From: Siphonodentalium dalli
Lineage: Eukaryota; Mollusca; Scaphopoda; Gadilida; Siphonodentaliidae
Direction of reading: 5' to 3'
NCBI GenBank assembly: GCA_032622095.1
Contig: CP136062.1
Span: forward strand, 142,308,351-142,372,350
DNA length: 64,000 bases
Notes under the pieces: model-generated
What the model was told of the DNA's origin: nothing
What the model saw: only the letters and a program-made list of their open reading frames with translations
Database searches by the model: none
Part shown: one piece after another, positions 1-11,019 of the stretch
Layout of the letters: every line of letters starts with the position of its first letter
Position numbering within the stretch: the stretch's first letter is position 1
Made by a program: the position numbers and the translations under genes

Positions 1-148
1 CTCCTCAATAGATACTGAATTGAATTTATTAATCTTTTGATGGCCAATGACTCCCTGGATCAGAAAATCGAGGCAAAATAGATTGGCAATGGTAACTAAA
101 TTCTGTCCGTCCCACGCTTCAAAATAATACAGTCTGCAGGTGTTAAGG

Positions 149-661
149 GTACTGTCTGATGGTGGTCGGCTATCAATATAATGGGCTTTACTCGAGTAAT
201 AGCGATCACTTTTACTAATCATGTCACGTGAGGTTTATGTTTTAGTATATTAAACATTTTGTATTGTTTCACAACCGAGAGACCAACGATATGATATTTG
301 AAAAAAATTATGAAACACACAAATAGGAGACAAAATGAGACAAATTAAAGACGTATTTGCATCGCAATATATCATATTAGTGTATTGTGGATTTTCACGG
401 AAATAATCTGATAGTTTCATATGATTTTTGTTTCCAATTTCTAGCTCATTTTTGTCAAAGTACCCATTTGTAGATCTGTTTATCATCTTTTTTTCTTTTT
501 AGATATGGCATCTCAAGAATACCTGCCATTGGCAGGATCAATAGTTCTAAGACGTTACCCAAGATAACTTAAAGGCATCAACTCCAACCAAACTCCCGCC
601 CTTCCAAATGATACTGCCTGATGGTGGTCTGCTATCAATTTAATGGGCTTTACTTGAGTAA
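149..661. repeat. Direct repeat pair of about 50 bp
   Basis: Positions 149-199 and 612-661 carry nearly the same text: 'CTGATGGTGGTC', then 'GCTATCAAT', then 'AATGGGCTTTACT' and 'GAGTAA'. They lie in the same orientation about 460 bp apart. This could be two ends of an unrecognised element or a dispersed repeat. No coding content is supported between them. Confidence 0.6.
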
Positions 662-2700
662 ACATTTGTGTAAATATTGTTGGGAAAGGGACTGCATTAA
701 GTTGTTACAACTTGTGTCCCAATCCCTTGAAACTTTTGTTGCAATAAATATGTTTAAACAAATACTATAACCATAACACATTGTACTAATAGAATTTCCA
801 CTAGACGCAAGAGACCATATGCAGCCATTACGATTTCATGGATTGCAACCACTGTGAGCAGGATTGATAACCACTGTGAGCAGGACCATTCAACAGTTTC
901 TTTAATATATAAAAAAAGCAGTTAGCTATATATAATAATGTATTACTCACCATTCAGAATACAAGTACCGTATATGTGAATAATTAGTTATTCGATGTCT
1001 ACTGGTTTTTTTTTTTTTTCATAGATAATCAGTATTTTCTTGTTAAAAATGGGATCAAAATCATGCGGACGAAACCCATACGATGGACGGACGATGGACG
1101 GACAAACCATTTACATAATACGACCGTTTTTTCAAACGGGCATATAAAAATTAATAAAACAAACTGCTTCAATACATTTTGTGAAATTCTTGTACATTTT
1201 TTTTCCTGCATCAAATTTTTGCCACCCAAATGTTTGTATACCTGGCTATAATATATTGGTGTGGCCAACAAACTTGATTAACTGGGGCTCTGGGTTGAAG
1301 TTTCATGCTAAAAAAGTTCCAATTCATATAGATTCATATGGAAATTCACTATTAAGTCTTATGCTTAGAGATGTGAATTCGTATTTAGAATTCGTATTAA
1401 AAGACCAAACTATCTACAGATATTTGACAAAATTTGGTCAATATCACTTGTTTTTTCTAGTATATGAAGCATTACCACTACCTCCAGGGCTCAAAATATG
1501 ATAAAATAAGTTCACAAAATTCTATTCATCAATGCATGTTGTACACAATTGCTTATTTGCATGGTCTTTTGTGGGGAAACCCACCATATTTAGACAATGC
1601 TGTGATTATTTACATCTAATAACTGAATGGAGAGGTACACATTTCATAAATTTATGCACTTATCCTACATTGTAAAAAAGATATATCCTGACCTTCCATA
1701 TGCTCCTGACCAATAGAGCTTCAATGGCTTAAATTAGGCTGCACAAAAGTGAGGGTGTGACTTTTCAGCATTATCGGCCAACTTAAAAGCCAAGTTTCTC
1801 ATGGGAGGAAAAGTCTCAAAAATAGACCCCCATGCAGTGTCATAATTTGTTTTTTTGCCATCAACTTTTATTAAAGAAGTTGATCCCTGGGGTTAAAGAA
1901 ATAAATCAGCACATTTTGGCCTTTATTGGACTGTTAAGTGGACACTACGGCATGAAGGAATGCAATGATTATTTTTCTTCATTAATTTGAATGGCCATAA
2001 CTCAGCCCCCAAGACAACTGTGGATTGAGATGGACATTGCATTTCACAAATTCCGAAACATAGTCATATCAATTGCCTCTCAAGAGATAAATCACAGCAC
2101 AAATGTCAGAATCTTGATTACAATTGAAGAAGAGCTGGAAAAAAAATGGCTAAATTAAACCTGATGCGATGGCATGCATTCGTGCAGCTTCCTATGGCAA
2201 ATTAGATGTGATGGAGTAATTTGCATTCATTTGTCAATCTGTAGGGCTTGATTGGTGGATCCACATTATAGCCTGATTGATCTGAGTTTAATATTCAAAT
2301 TTGTTGCAATCTATTGCGAAGTATTAAGAGAAAAATCAAACGGGATAACTAGAAGGTCTCAGATTCTTTCTGACCCCCAAAATAAAATTTATGAGAAAAA
2401 TTAGAGCCTGGAGTATCTGTAACTGAAGTTGGAGGTTTACGTAAATGATAACCACTGAGAGAAAAGACAAATAATGACCCACAGGCTGCAGATGATTACT
2501 AGCCACAAAGTGATTATCTAAATATAAAGACCAGCGGAATATCCATTCTTCATTAGCACCTTCAGTTGTGTAATAATATTGACACCATCAGCATTATTCA
2601 GAATCTTTGTCGCATGAAAGTCGATACAGCAAATGTCTGTCAGAATCCGAGACATAATTAAAAGAAAAAAAAGGTGTTAGGTCAAATGTCCCCGGAATTG
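662..2700. other. No gene recognised; AT-rich non-coding sequence
   Basis: No ORF here resembles a known protein. Positions 1041-1300 contain a degraded copy of the interspersed repeat family marked by 'GATGGACGGACGATGGACGG'. The rest is unique-looking AT-rich DNA. Confidence 0.5.
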
Positions 2701-2714
2701 AAATAAAGAAATAC

Positions 2715-2892
2715 ACTGAGAGCTTTCTGATGAATGGCAACAAGCCATATTTCCGACTAAATCCTGAAAAATTACCCATAATTCTGAGAGCTTTCCAATG
2801 AATAGCAACAAGCCATATTTCCGACTAAATCCTGCAAAATTACACATAATTCTGCTGTGGTTAAGGAGTCGATTATTTAGGGCATTACTGTA
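2715..2892 (-). mobile_element. Rearranged TA-flanked MITE (family T)
   Basis: The right half of family T, ending GGGCATTACTG-TA at 2880-2892, is present. An internal segment ('CAACAAGCCATATTTCCGAC') is duplicated at about 2737 and 2808, so this copy carries an internal tandem duplication and has lost its left terminus. The intact form of the family is a near-perfect palindrome of about 200 bp with CAGTAATGCCC / GGGCATTACTG ends. Confidence 0.75.
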
Positions 2893-3370
2893 GGAGGGTG
2901 AACCGGCTGTACTAATGAACCACACCACACATGTCGATAGAGCAAATGTCTGTCCGAAAAAATATCAATGAGACGTCAGCCAAATGATATCTGGTTATGT
3001 CAGGCCTAATAACGAGAAATCGACTCCGACCATGCCTCAATCAGTATAATATTAGTATGGAGCATGGTAGTCGTTACTCTGTCACAATCGCATGATGTCT
3101 GCCCAGACAGGCCAATCAGTAGTAATGTCCAGTCTGAAAACACAATTGCTGCGTTCATCCAGAGATGATAGACTGTCATGGTAGTCACACACCAATATTA
3201 CGGACATGGGCCGGTTCAAATAAAGGCAATTCTGCTACAATCATGTAATGATGAACGCTATCCAACCAAATTATTTTCCGCCTGACGCTTTCTTCAATCA
3301 GACAATTCACCTGAAATTCTTTGTGTTATTATTTTCTGAATATTTCACGCCATCCAACCAGTGATCTGAT

Positions 3371-3600
3371 GCACATGTGGCTCAGTTGGTAAGGTTCATG
3401 GTGCATTGGGCCAAAATACTCCCAGTGAAGGATCAAGGGATTTTTTGGGGACACTTGTTTTCGGGCAATGATATATCCCGAAGGCCTGAGTGGGGGAGGG
3501 TGGTCCATGGGTTCTTCCTCTGCATTGAGAGTGAATCTCGGGTTCTCTGAGTCAGTATTTTGAATTTTACTGAGAGGTCAATGTGATCAAGTTTCTCAAG
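3371..3600 (+). mobile_element. Possible tRNA-derived SINE head
   Basis: Position 3378 starts 'TGGCTCAGTTGG', a close match to an RNA polymerase III A box. About 41 bp downstream lies 'GGATCAAGG', a weak B-box-like sequence at roughly tRNA spacing. The segment does not fold into an evident functional tRNA, so a decayed tRNA-derived SINE is more likely. The 3' limit is arbitrary because I see no tail or target duplication. Confidence 0.35.
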
Positions 3601-3734
3601 AGTAACTTTGGAAATTTGTATATATGTATGGGATTGGAAATGCTTACAAGTTATTGTCAGATATCTTTTGGTTCAATGGATTATGCTTATCCTGCTTGAA
3701 ATGAGACTTACTGTTTTTCACTCTGATTCATATA

Positions 3735-3990
3735 CAAGTCTTGAAATAGTGTGTCTGTCATTTGCAGAATAAGGTCCCCAGAGGGTGAATTTAGTGATGC
3801 TACCCCTCATAGCGGGCTAGCATCACCAAATTAACCCTCTGGGGGACCTCATTCTGCTTACACCTCAGCAGAATGAGGTTCCCAGAGGGTGAATTTGGTG
3901 ATGCTAGCCAGCTATGCGGGGTAGCATCACTAAATTCACCCTCTGGAGACCTCATTCTGCAAATGTCAGACACACTATTTCAAGGCTTGT
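3735..3990. mobile_element. Nested-palindrome MITE (family P), complete copy
   Basis: The outer ends are inverted: 'AAGTCTTGAAATAGTGTGTC' opens the element and its near reverse complement closes it. Inside are four alternating copies of an arm built around 'CCCCAGAGGGTGAATTTAGT' and its reverse complement. Each half is therefore itself a hairpin (3768-3863 and 3868-3960) within the larger palindrome. No protein is encoded. Related but more damaged copies lie at 21093-21196 and 41007-41375. Confidence 0.75.
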
Positions 3991-4528
3991 TCATATAATA
4001 GGCTATTTTCTACAAATTAAAGTGAGAGACACATACATAATATAGTGCAGAAACAATATCTATTAAGTTAGTAATTACTAGTAGCACTAATCTCTATGTT
4101 AATTATTATTTGGTATTATGAGATCTGACCTGACAACCAGGTTGATTTTATCAAATTGTCATTGTTTCTGTACTGTATTGTGTAATTTCACTTGATTTCA
4201 ATTGAAATACTAAAGTCTGAATGATAACAAACCTAACTCAAACTATTTGAAGTTTTCACAGATGAAAGCTAGATAAAGCCAAACATACTTTACAGTATAA
4301 TTCCACCTGTTAAAACTTAAATCATTTTGTAAACTTAAATGTCTTAAGTCAATATATATAAATGCATTTGTATCTTGTTATGTTATGAAATGTGACCTGA
4401 ATAAAAAATATATAACAAAAATAAAAAGTTGTTTTTTTGGGGCCTGGAGTTTGGGCGCCCATATATGAAAACCGGCCTGGATATGTCCCTGACTCCGCCC
4501 AGCAATATCTAAGCTGGTTTGAATCACA

Positions 4529-4763
4529 TTAACACTTTCATTATGGGAACTTTGCAGGTGCAGCATTAAAATCATGTGCCAGTGAATTCTCTTATATATG
4601 TGAATCTCCCATAGAGAGCCTCGCATATATAAGAGAATGCACTGGCTCACAGGGTCAATGTAAATATTGTTAGGCCAATCTATTCTCTTATATATGCGAG
4701 GCTCCCATTATTGGCACATGATTTTCACAAAAATTCAGGAAACTTCAGTCATGGAAGGGTTAA
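4529..4763. mobile_element. TTAA-flanked MITE with shared TATATAAGAGAA hairpins
   Basis: The copy is bounded by TTAA at 4529-4532 and 4760-4763. The left end 'CACTTTCATTATGG' is a loose inverted match to the right end 'ATGGAAGGG'. The interior carries the 'TTCTCTTATATATG...GCATATATAAGAGAA' hairpin also found inside other TTAA elements of this window. TTAA target sites point to piggyBac- or Kolobok-type mobilisation. This is inferred. Confidence 0.55.
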
Positions 4764-4812
4764 GCACAGAATTGATATCCACACAAAGGGATTGCAACCT
4801 AATTCATGTATC

Positions 4813-5012
4813 TACAGTAATGACCTAAATAATCGACTCCTTAACCACAGCAGAATTTTGGGTAATTTTTCAGGATTTTGTCAGAAATATGGCTTGTTGC
4901 TCAGTGAGAGCTTTCAGACAAATGGCAACAAGCCATATTTCCGACTAAATCCTGAAAAATTACCCAAAATTCTGCTGTGATTAAGGAGTCAATTATTTAG
5001 GGCATTATTGTA
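4813..5012. mobile_element. TA-flanked palindromic MITE (family T), complete
   Basis: The element reads TA-CAGTAATGACC ... GGGCATTATTG-TA and is palindromic over almost its whole 200 bp. TA target duplication and CAGT termini are typical of Tc1/mariner-type non-autonomous elements. It has no coding capacity. Confidence 0.8.
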
Positions 5013-5079
5013 GGTAGGAAAGTTTGTCAGTTATTTTTCCGGGGATCTGTGGTTTCTACATGTGATATAGTGACGCGGA

Positions 5080-5180
5080 CTGGACTGCAAACAACCGGTC
5101 CGGTACTGGTCCACAGCTGTACTGGACTGGCGACCGGACCACCCCTTTTGGTCCAGTCCATTGCATGCTTGACTGGTTCG
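5080..5180. repeat. GGTCC/GGACC-rich short inverted motif cluster
   Basis: This is a GC-richer island in AT-rich DNA. Short motifs of the type GGACTGGACT, ACCGGTCCGG and TTTGGTCCAGTCC recur in both orientations and could form several small hairpins. No function is evident. Confidence 0.4.
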
Positions 5181-5414
5181 GTCAGGTCCAAACTATATGT
5201 ATGTATGTGACTTCAACAAGATTACAGTTGTCTGCTGTTGTGAGATTTCGTCAGGTTTCAGACGCTGCCAAATGCAAATTGTGACAAGTTTCCCATACAG
5301 GTTAACTTCATCTTCGGTAATGACACAAAGATTATTTATTGTTATTTTTGTTTCTGTTTTGTAATGATACAATTATAAAATTTCACAGTTAATTAGTCTG
5401 CTAAACATTTCAAG

Positions 5415-6770
5415 ACCCACCATTGTCGGAAATCAAACACATTATTTTGTTTCCTGTCAGGGTGCATGGTGTCATATTCCTGGCCTGGAAATTATAATCA
5501 ACTTCACCGCTGGGATGTACCCTGGCAGGAAACAGAGTAACTTATACTGTTCAAATGATAATTTTACCCTCCAAAATGTTGTCTCGATAATTGATGTGCA
5601 ATTGGATATTTAATGGCCTAATATACTAGTATACAACAACAATGGTAAATCATCTGTAAAAGTTTATATTCAAATTAGGGGTGCCACGATTAATCATATA
5701 ATCGATAAACCATTGATAAAGCCGATAATCGATTACCATTTCCATCGTTGATTAATCTGTGTTATTTCGGATGTTGAAAACGCTGTGTATTATTGAATAC
5801 CGTGTTTGTTTTACACAGTTTAATCTACAACCGAGGGGTTAACAACCATTGATCGGATATCAAAGAGATTCTGATAATATGAGTACAACTGATATGTTGC
5901 AAACAGTCGGCAGTTCATTTGATGATGCGACATGGTTACTATATGGCAGTGCTGCAGCTTTGTACTTATGGCAACATCGTTGTATATTTCTACAAGAAAG
6001 GCGGCACTACATCTTTGAAATGTAGCGACCGAAATCATGTTCAGAGTGAAATTAACCCTCTGTGCAGTTTGTCTCCACCTAAAAAACTTATGTCAGGATA
6101 TAGACTATGTCAATGAGAAGACGCAAAATTAATATTTATCCAGCACACTTTTTGACATTTTCAATGATTACCTAATCGTGAATTTTTATTCACAAACTAT
6201 ATTTAAGCATTGAAAATATAAAGCACATGTAACGAAGGGACATCTTTTATCATAATAGAGAAGAATTAAAAGCCACTCTTCATCCAAAGCTAATCTAATG
6301 TCTGCCTGATATGAGCCTCTAAATAAGTAATATATTTGTGTTTTACTGTTGATAAAGGCCATGGCAGCTGAAAGTTTCAGATAAAGAGTGACTTTTTATT
6401 CTTCTTCATTCATTTTAACTGATATCAGTAAAGTATTTACATCAAAGGTTGAAAACCTTTGAAAACCTTTACAATAGTTATGTTTCTAAATAATATATGT
6501 ATTCGTTTTTGGACCTGATTTTATACATATTGCTTATATTATTCAAAGTATGTGCTCAAATAAAGTACACACTACCGTTAACCGAGATATAAAAAGACCA
6601 TTACGTATTTACGACTTGCTCAATTCAATTTGCAAGACAACTCTGTTTCCTCCCAGGGTACATCCCAGACGCGAGGTTGAATATAATTTCCAGGCTGGGA
6701 ATATGACACCATGCACCCTGGCAGGAAACAAAATAATGTGTTCGGACATTATTTCCGACAATGGTAGGTC
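5415..6770. mobile_element. 1.35-kb TIR element with palindromic subterminal arms
   Basis: The region 5415-5540 matches the reverse complement of 6630-6770 over more than 110 bp, including 'CACATTATTTTGTTTCCTG' and 'GGGATGTACCCTGG'. Each arm also contains an internal inverted pair (TTTCCTGTCAGGGT ... ACCCTGGCAGGAAA). A further hairpin pairs about 6255-6285 with about 6385-6415. The interior has no credible transposase, so this looks like a non-autonomous DNA transposon. Exact termini and target duplication are not resolved. Confidence 0.65.
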
Positions 6771-9411
6771 ATTGCCTCATTTACTTTACTACCACCCCAA
6801 TTTACTACCCATTGTGTGAGAACACTTAAAAATGCTTCTAAAATAATGGGGTCCTAATATGACTGGTCTGGTGGTTGTCAAATAATATTAGGTGTTTACA
6901 ACGAAAGAAGGGTTGTTTTATAGATAATTGGTAAATGAGTGTCTGGCCAAGCAACCTATATGACAGGTCAACAACCCTGTATCTCCATACCAGAATGGCA
7001 AGAACTTAGCCAATGGACCTTTCCACAGCTGTCAATCAAATATTTATTAGCGGATATTTTCGACCAATCAGCGACTGAGCCGGCCAATGGCTGCAGAGAA
7101 AATTCTGCTGCCATCTTTCTTCACCCTAATTTTGATATCCATGCATACATTCAGTGTTAAATTGGCTATATTCAAACAACTTTTTTATTGTCAAATCATA
7201 ATATACTGAGATTTATATTTGCGCCATGATGTTATAAATTTATCCGTGATTATAACATTGTTTTTCATTTGGCATGACACTTGTCATAATTTTCACATTT
7301 AATGAGTTCAGGGATCTGTCTGTCTGTTCTGTTCACGATTTTTCTTCGAGAGCCTTTGACCGATTTCAACCAAATTTGGTGTGGTGCCTCGGGGTACCGT
7401 ATTATTTTAATTAAAAGTTTTAAACAAATTTAATTTTTATTTAATTTGTTTTTCAAATTTTTTTTTTTTTAATAAGAAGTTTCGATCTAAAAAGGAAATT
7501 TAAAATTTTAAAGTTAAATTTAAAATTTAAAAATTTAATTTAAATTAAATTAGTTTTTGAAAGTTTCAATCTAAAAATCTAAATAGAAAATTAAAAACTT
7601 AGAAAACAAATTGTTTTAATTTATTTTTTTTAAATTTAAATTATAAAAAAAGAGATATTTTTTTCATCAGCAGCAGCAGATCAGAGTTTAATCTAAAAAA
7701 AAAATTAAAAATTTAATTTAAATAAATTTTGTTTTAAATGTTCAAAAGATCAAAATTTGCACAAATCATACATGAGTGTTTCAGCCAGTGCAAGTACTGA
7801 TGTGTTCACCTCAGAAGTCGATCTCACGTAACAGACAATATTTATATGGGTAAAGTCTTATCTCCAGCGGGCGGTACTATAGTTAACGCTGTGGGCGTGG
7901 TCTCTGTGGAAAGCTCCATTAAGAATTATGGGCGCCTTTGTATCTGTTAACATAGATTCCATATGATATATCATTTGCTTAATTTCGATCTGGTCAGTAC
8001 TCAGTACTGCCAGTTTATTATTCTCAATGGAAGGGGAATAACTCTATCTCTTATTTGTGAATTATGATGCATTCTGGGATAAATAATGGGGGAAGTCTGA
8101 GAATCTCTATCACTTTGTGGACACTCCTAGGCCACAGCTGTTCCGTATTCTGGTGGAATATATATATTTTTGGTTCCTCTTCCAAATGGTACATAATATG
8201 GAATATGTTGCGTATAATGTGATCTGGGCACTCAAAAATTAAGTGGGACTTTAAACTCTCCCGGACAAATAATATCCCATGTAATGAAGCTGGTGATCCA
8301 GATATGGGTGTCGCGAGACAAGTTAGAACATCCTATCCAAGTATAGCTGTTAGTACCAATAGGATTTTCAATTGGAAGATCTCCGAATTTTGTTTGATGG
8401 GCCGACAATAAATTGGCTGAAAATGACAACAACCAAGCAAACTTTCAGAAAATAATACACCTCTTGAAACTTCAATTTTCAGCAATAAACTATCCATGAT
8501 AAGATAAAGTACTTGTTTGGCTACGTTTTACATTTAAAATGACTCAATAATGTGTCAATAATTATCAACACACAGAGTTGAATCCGAAGCTACTGGTTAG
8601 AGATCTCCAGTGGTAAAATTATTAACTCCCATCTCGATGTAATTTGTAAACAAATACCCTGGTCACATCTAATACTCTCGTAACAAATGCCATAGCATTA
8701 CCATTGGTATGAAACAGAACAATGTTAACATGGTTGTAATCGGGTAACACATTTTATTTATTCGCAATCAAATTATCATTGTTCATCAGTCTAGTTGATT
8801 AGTCTGATTCATGATCATTTGCTTTCATAGTAACTATACACATTGTCATGGACGCTTTTACGAAAATTGGGCAAATGAAAAATGCAGCACAAATTTTGAG
8901 CTTTCAGTCGAGCATTACAAAAACATGAATACAGTTGACATAAGTATATTATAGTGTCCGTAAAAAACAGAAACATGAAATATAGTCATCAACTATTACT
9001 ACTTTTTCAAATGTTTATAGCATTGAGTTTTCGAGTTGTTTTTTCACTGAGATTATAATGGAATTCTTGTTATGCGCTTTCGCATCATCTGGCATGGTTA
9101 TAGACTCACCCATATTTTTAAAAGTGTCACTACGCGATGTTACTCGTCCACTGCAACATCTATACACTGATAGAACAAGTCACCCACTAGCTTCTCGACC
9201 AATCGAATGCCCGCATTTCAATTAAAACGAAAGTAGTTGTAATTATAAACTAATTCACACCCCAAGGAAAATTGAATAGAGCCACTTTGAATATGATGAT
9301 TACCTTCCAAACGTATAAAACTCAATCAAAAGTTAATTGAATTATCTTTTGAGATAGTGTCATCTGCCTGCTATTATTGTGATCTAGAGGCTAATTGACT
9401 GTCAGAGCACC
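6771..9411. other. No gene recognised; includes A/T-only tract
   Basis: No coding similarity was found. Positions 7410-7760 are almost pure A/T with repeated TTTAAATTTAAA-type runs. Just upstream (7330-7395) is 'ACCAAATTTGGTGTGG', shared with the repeat at 42300, so the tract is probably the low-complexity body of that interspersed repeat family. Confidence 0.5.
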
Positions 9412-9643
9412 TACAGTAATGCCCTAAATAATAGACTCCTTATTACAATTATATTAGGTATGATCGAAGAATTATGGGAATTTTTTTAGGATTTAGTCGG
9501 AAATATGGCTTGTTGCCATTCACTGGAAAGCTCTCAGTGAGAGCTTTCAGACGAATGGCAACAAGCCATATTTCCGACTAAATCCTGAAAAATTACCCAT
9601 AATTCTGCTGTGGTTAAGGAGTCGATTATTTAGGGCATTACTG
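9412..9643. mobile_element. TA-flanked palindromic MITE (family T)
   Basis: The left end TA-CAGTAATGCCC is at 9412 and the right end GGGCATTACTG finishes at 9643. The two arms pair around 'AGCTCTCAGTGAGAGCTTTC'. The left arm holds an extra stretch (about 9443-9470) absent from other copies, probably a later small insertion or conversion. Confidence 0.8.
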
Positions 9644-10286
9644 AACATGGATAGAATAATTTATAGAACTGTTTTTATTGACTTTTCTGGATAAGACCGA
9701 TTTGTCCATGGGAGATGTTAAAGGCGATGACATAAGAAAGTTGGTGCCAGTCATTATGGACATTTGGGCCAGACTTTGAATGGATACTTATTTCCAGACA
9801 TGAGCTAGCCACACACATAAATGTCTCCTTATTGAAATGTTTATTGAGATATGGAATTAATGGAAGAAATCCAAATTGGAATCCACCTTTATGTGATGAG
9901 ATATGCCATTCCTGTGATATTCCTGTCTGGTGTTGGTATGTTTTTCCTTCCTGACATGCAACTTCCTGGCCAGACTATGTCTCCAGATTATGATAAATCA
10001 CATTGTTAATAGCTCAATCATCATATCATAAATCCACGTTCTTAAGAGAACTGAGAAGGGAGTTCGATCACCTAGGGAAATATTCCTTTTCGCTGCTCGC
10101 TGTAAATACTTAACAGTGCATATATCCATATTTGAGGCCGGACCTAAAACTAACAATCTAGCAGCCTATATATCAGACTGAAACATTTAATACTGACGTG
10201 TGATAGCAATAGATTCAGATATAAGCAGATCTGTTTCTCTGGGAAATTAAGCCATTACAGGTTGCTTTTTATACTAGACTAGTAAA

Positions 10287-10760
10287 CCCTTTATGGTGAG
10301 AAATGGAGGTCGGAATAGAAGAGCTGAGTATTTCTCAGAATCTGGATTCTCATAGTCATAGCTTCAATCATACCTAATATATTTGTTCATTTATCTATAA
10401 AATACCCTCATAGAATTATTTGCCACACAGTTTCAATCATTTTTATGCTGAATGGATTCTCCCATCAGTTATAAAAGTATAAAATGGAATGGTCTATTAT
10501 ACCGTACCTCTGAAGGGGTGTTCAGGATATGAAAGCAGACAACAGATAATAAATTTGTGGACAATTGTCATTGTTTATTATCCCAGTAAATGTAAACTAC
10601 ACATTTCGAACAGCTAATATGGATGTTGTAAAAAGTGGGGGTTGAATACTAATGCTGGTAATAGTCCTAATTGGAACAGTAATGACATTCTGAAGATTTA
10701 GTATTTTCTGCTTATGGTGAGAAATGGATGTCGGGATAGCAGCACCGAGTATTTCTCAGA
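10287..10760 (+). repeat. Direct repeat pair of about 50 bp upstream of the DIRS relic
   Basis: 'TTATGGTGAGAAATGG' followed about 20 bp later by 'GAGTATTTCTCAGA' occurs at 10290-10338 and again at 10710-10758. Each copy is a short interrupted hairpin (TGAGAAAT / ATTTCTCA). The pair lies upstream of the DIRS relic. Whether it belongs to that element is unknown. Confidence 0.5.
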
Positions 10761-11019
10761 CTACTATCAGCATTAGTAATCAAACCTCACTTTTACAACA
10801 TCCTAAGGGATAACTACATGTACTAGTACCGTCAACAGGAATGAGTCTTGTTGAAAACAGAATTTTTGAGCCAGTCAGACAGGACCTTCTTTCAGATCCA
10901 AACCAGAGGGGGGAAATGGAAGAAGACTTTTGACAGGCTGGCAAGACGATGACTAGGTACATGTAAGTACACAGTCAATAGCACAAAGTCAGTTCCCGAA
11001 TATACTGGGAGGAGGATAT

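Noticed and set aside
3371-3445. Functional tRNA gene
   Set aside because: A- and B-box-like sequences exist, but acceptor and anticodon stems do not pair convincingly. A SINE remnant is more likely.
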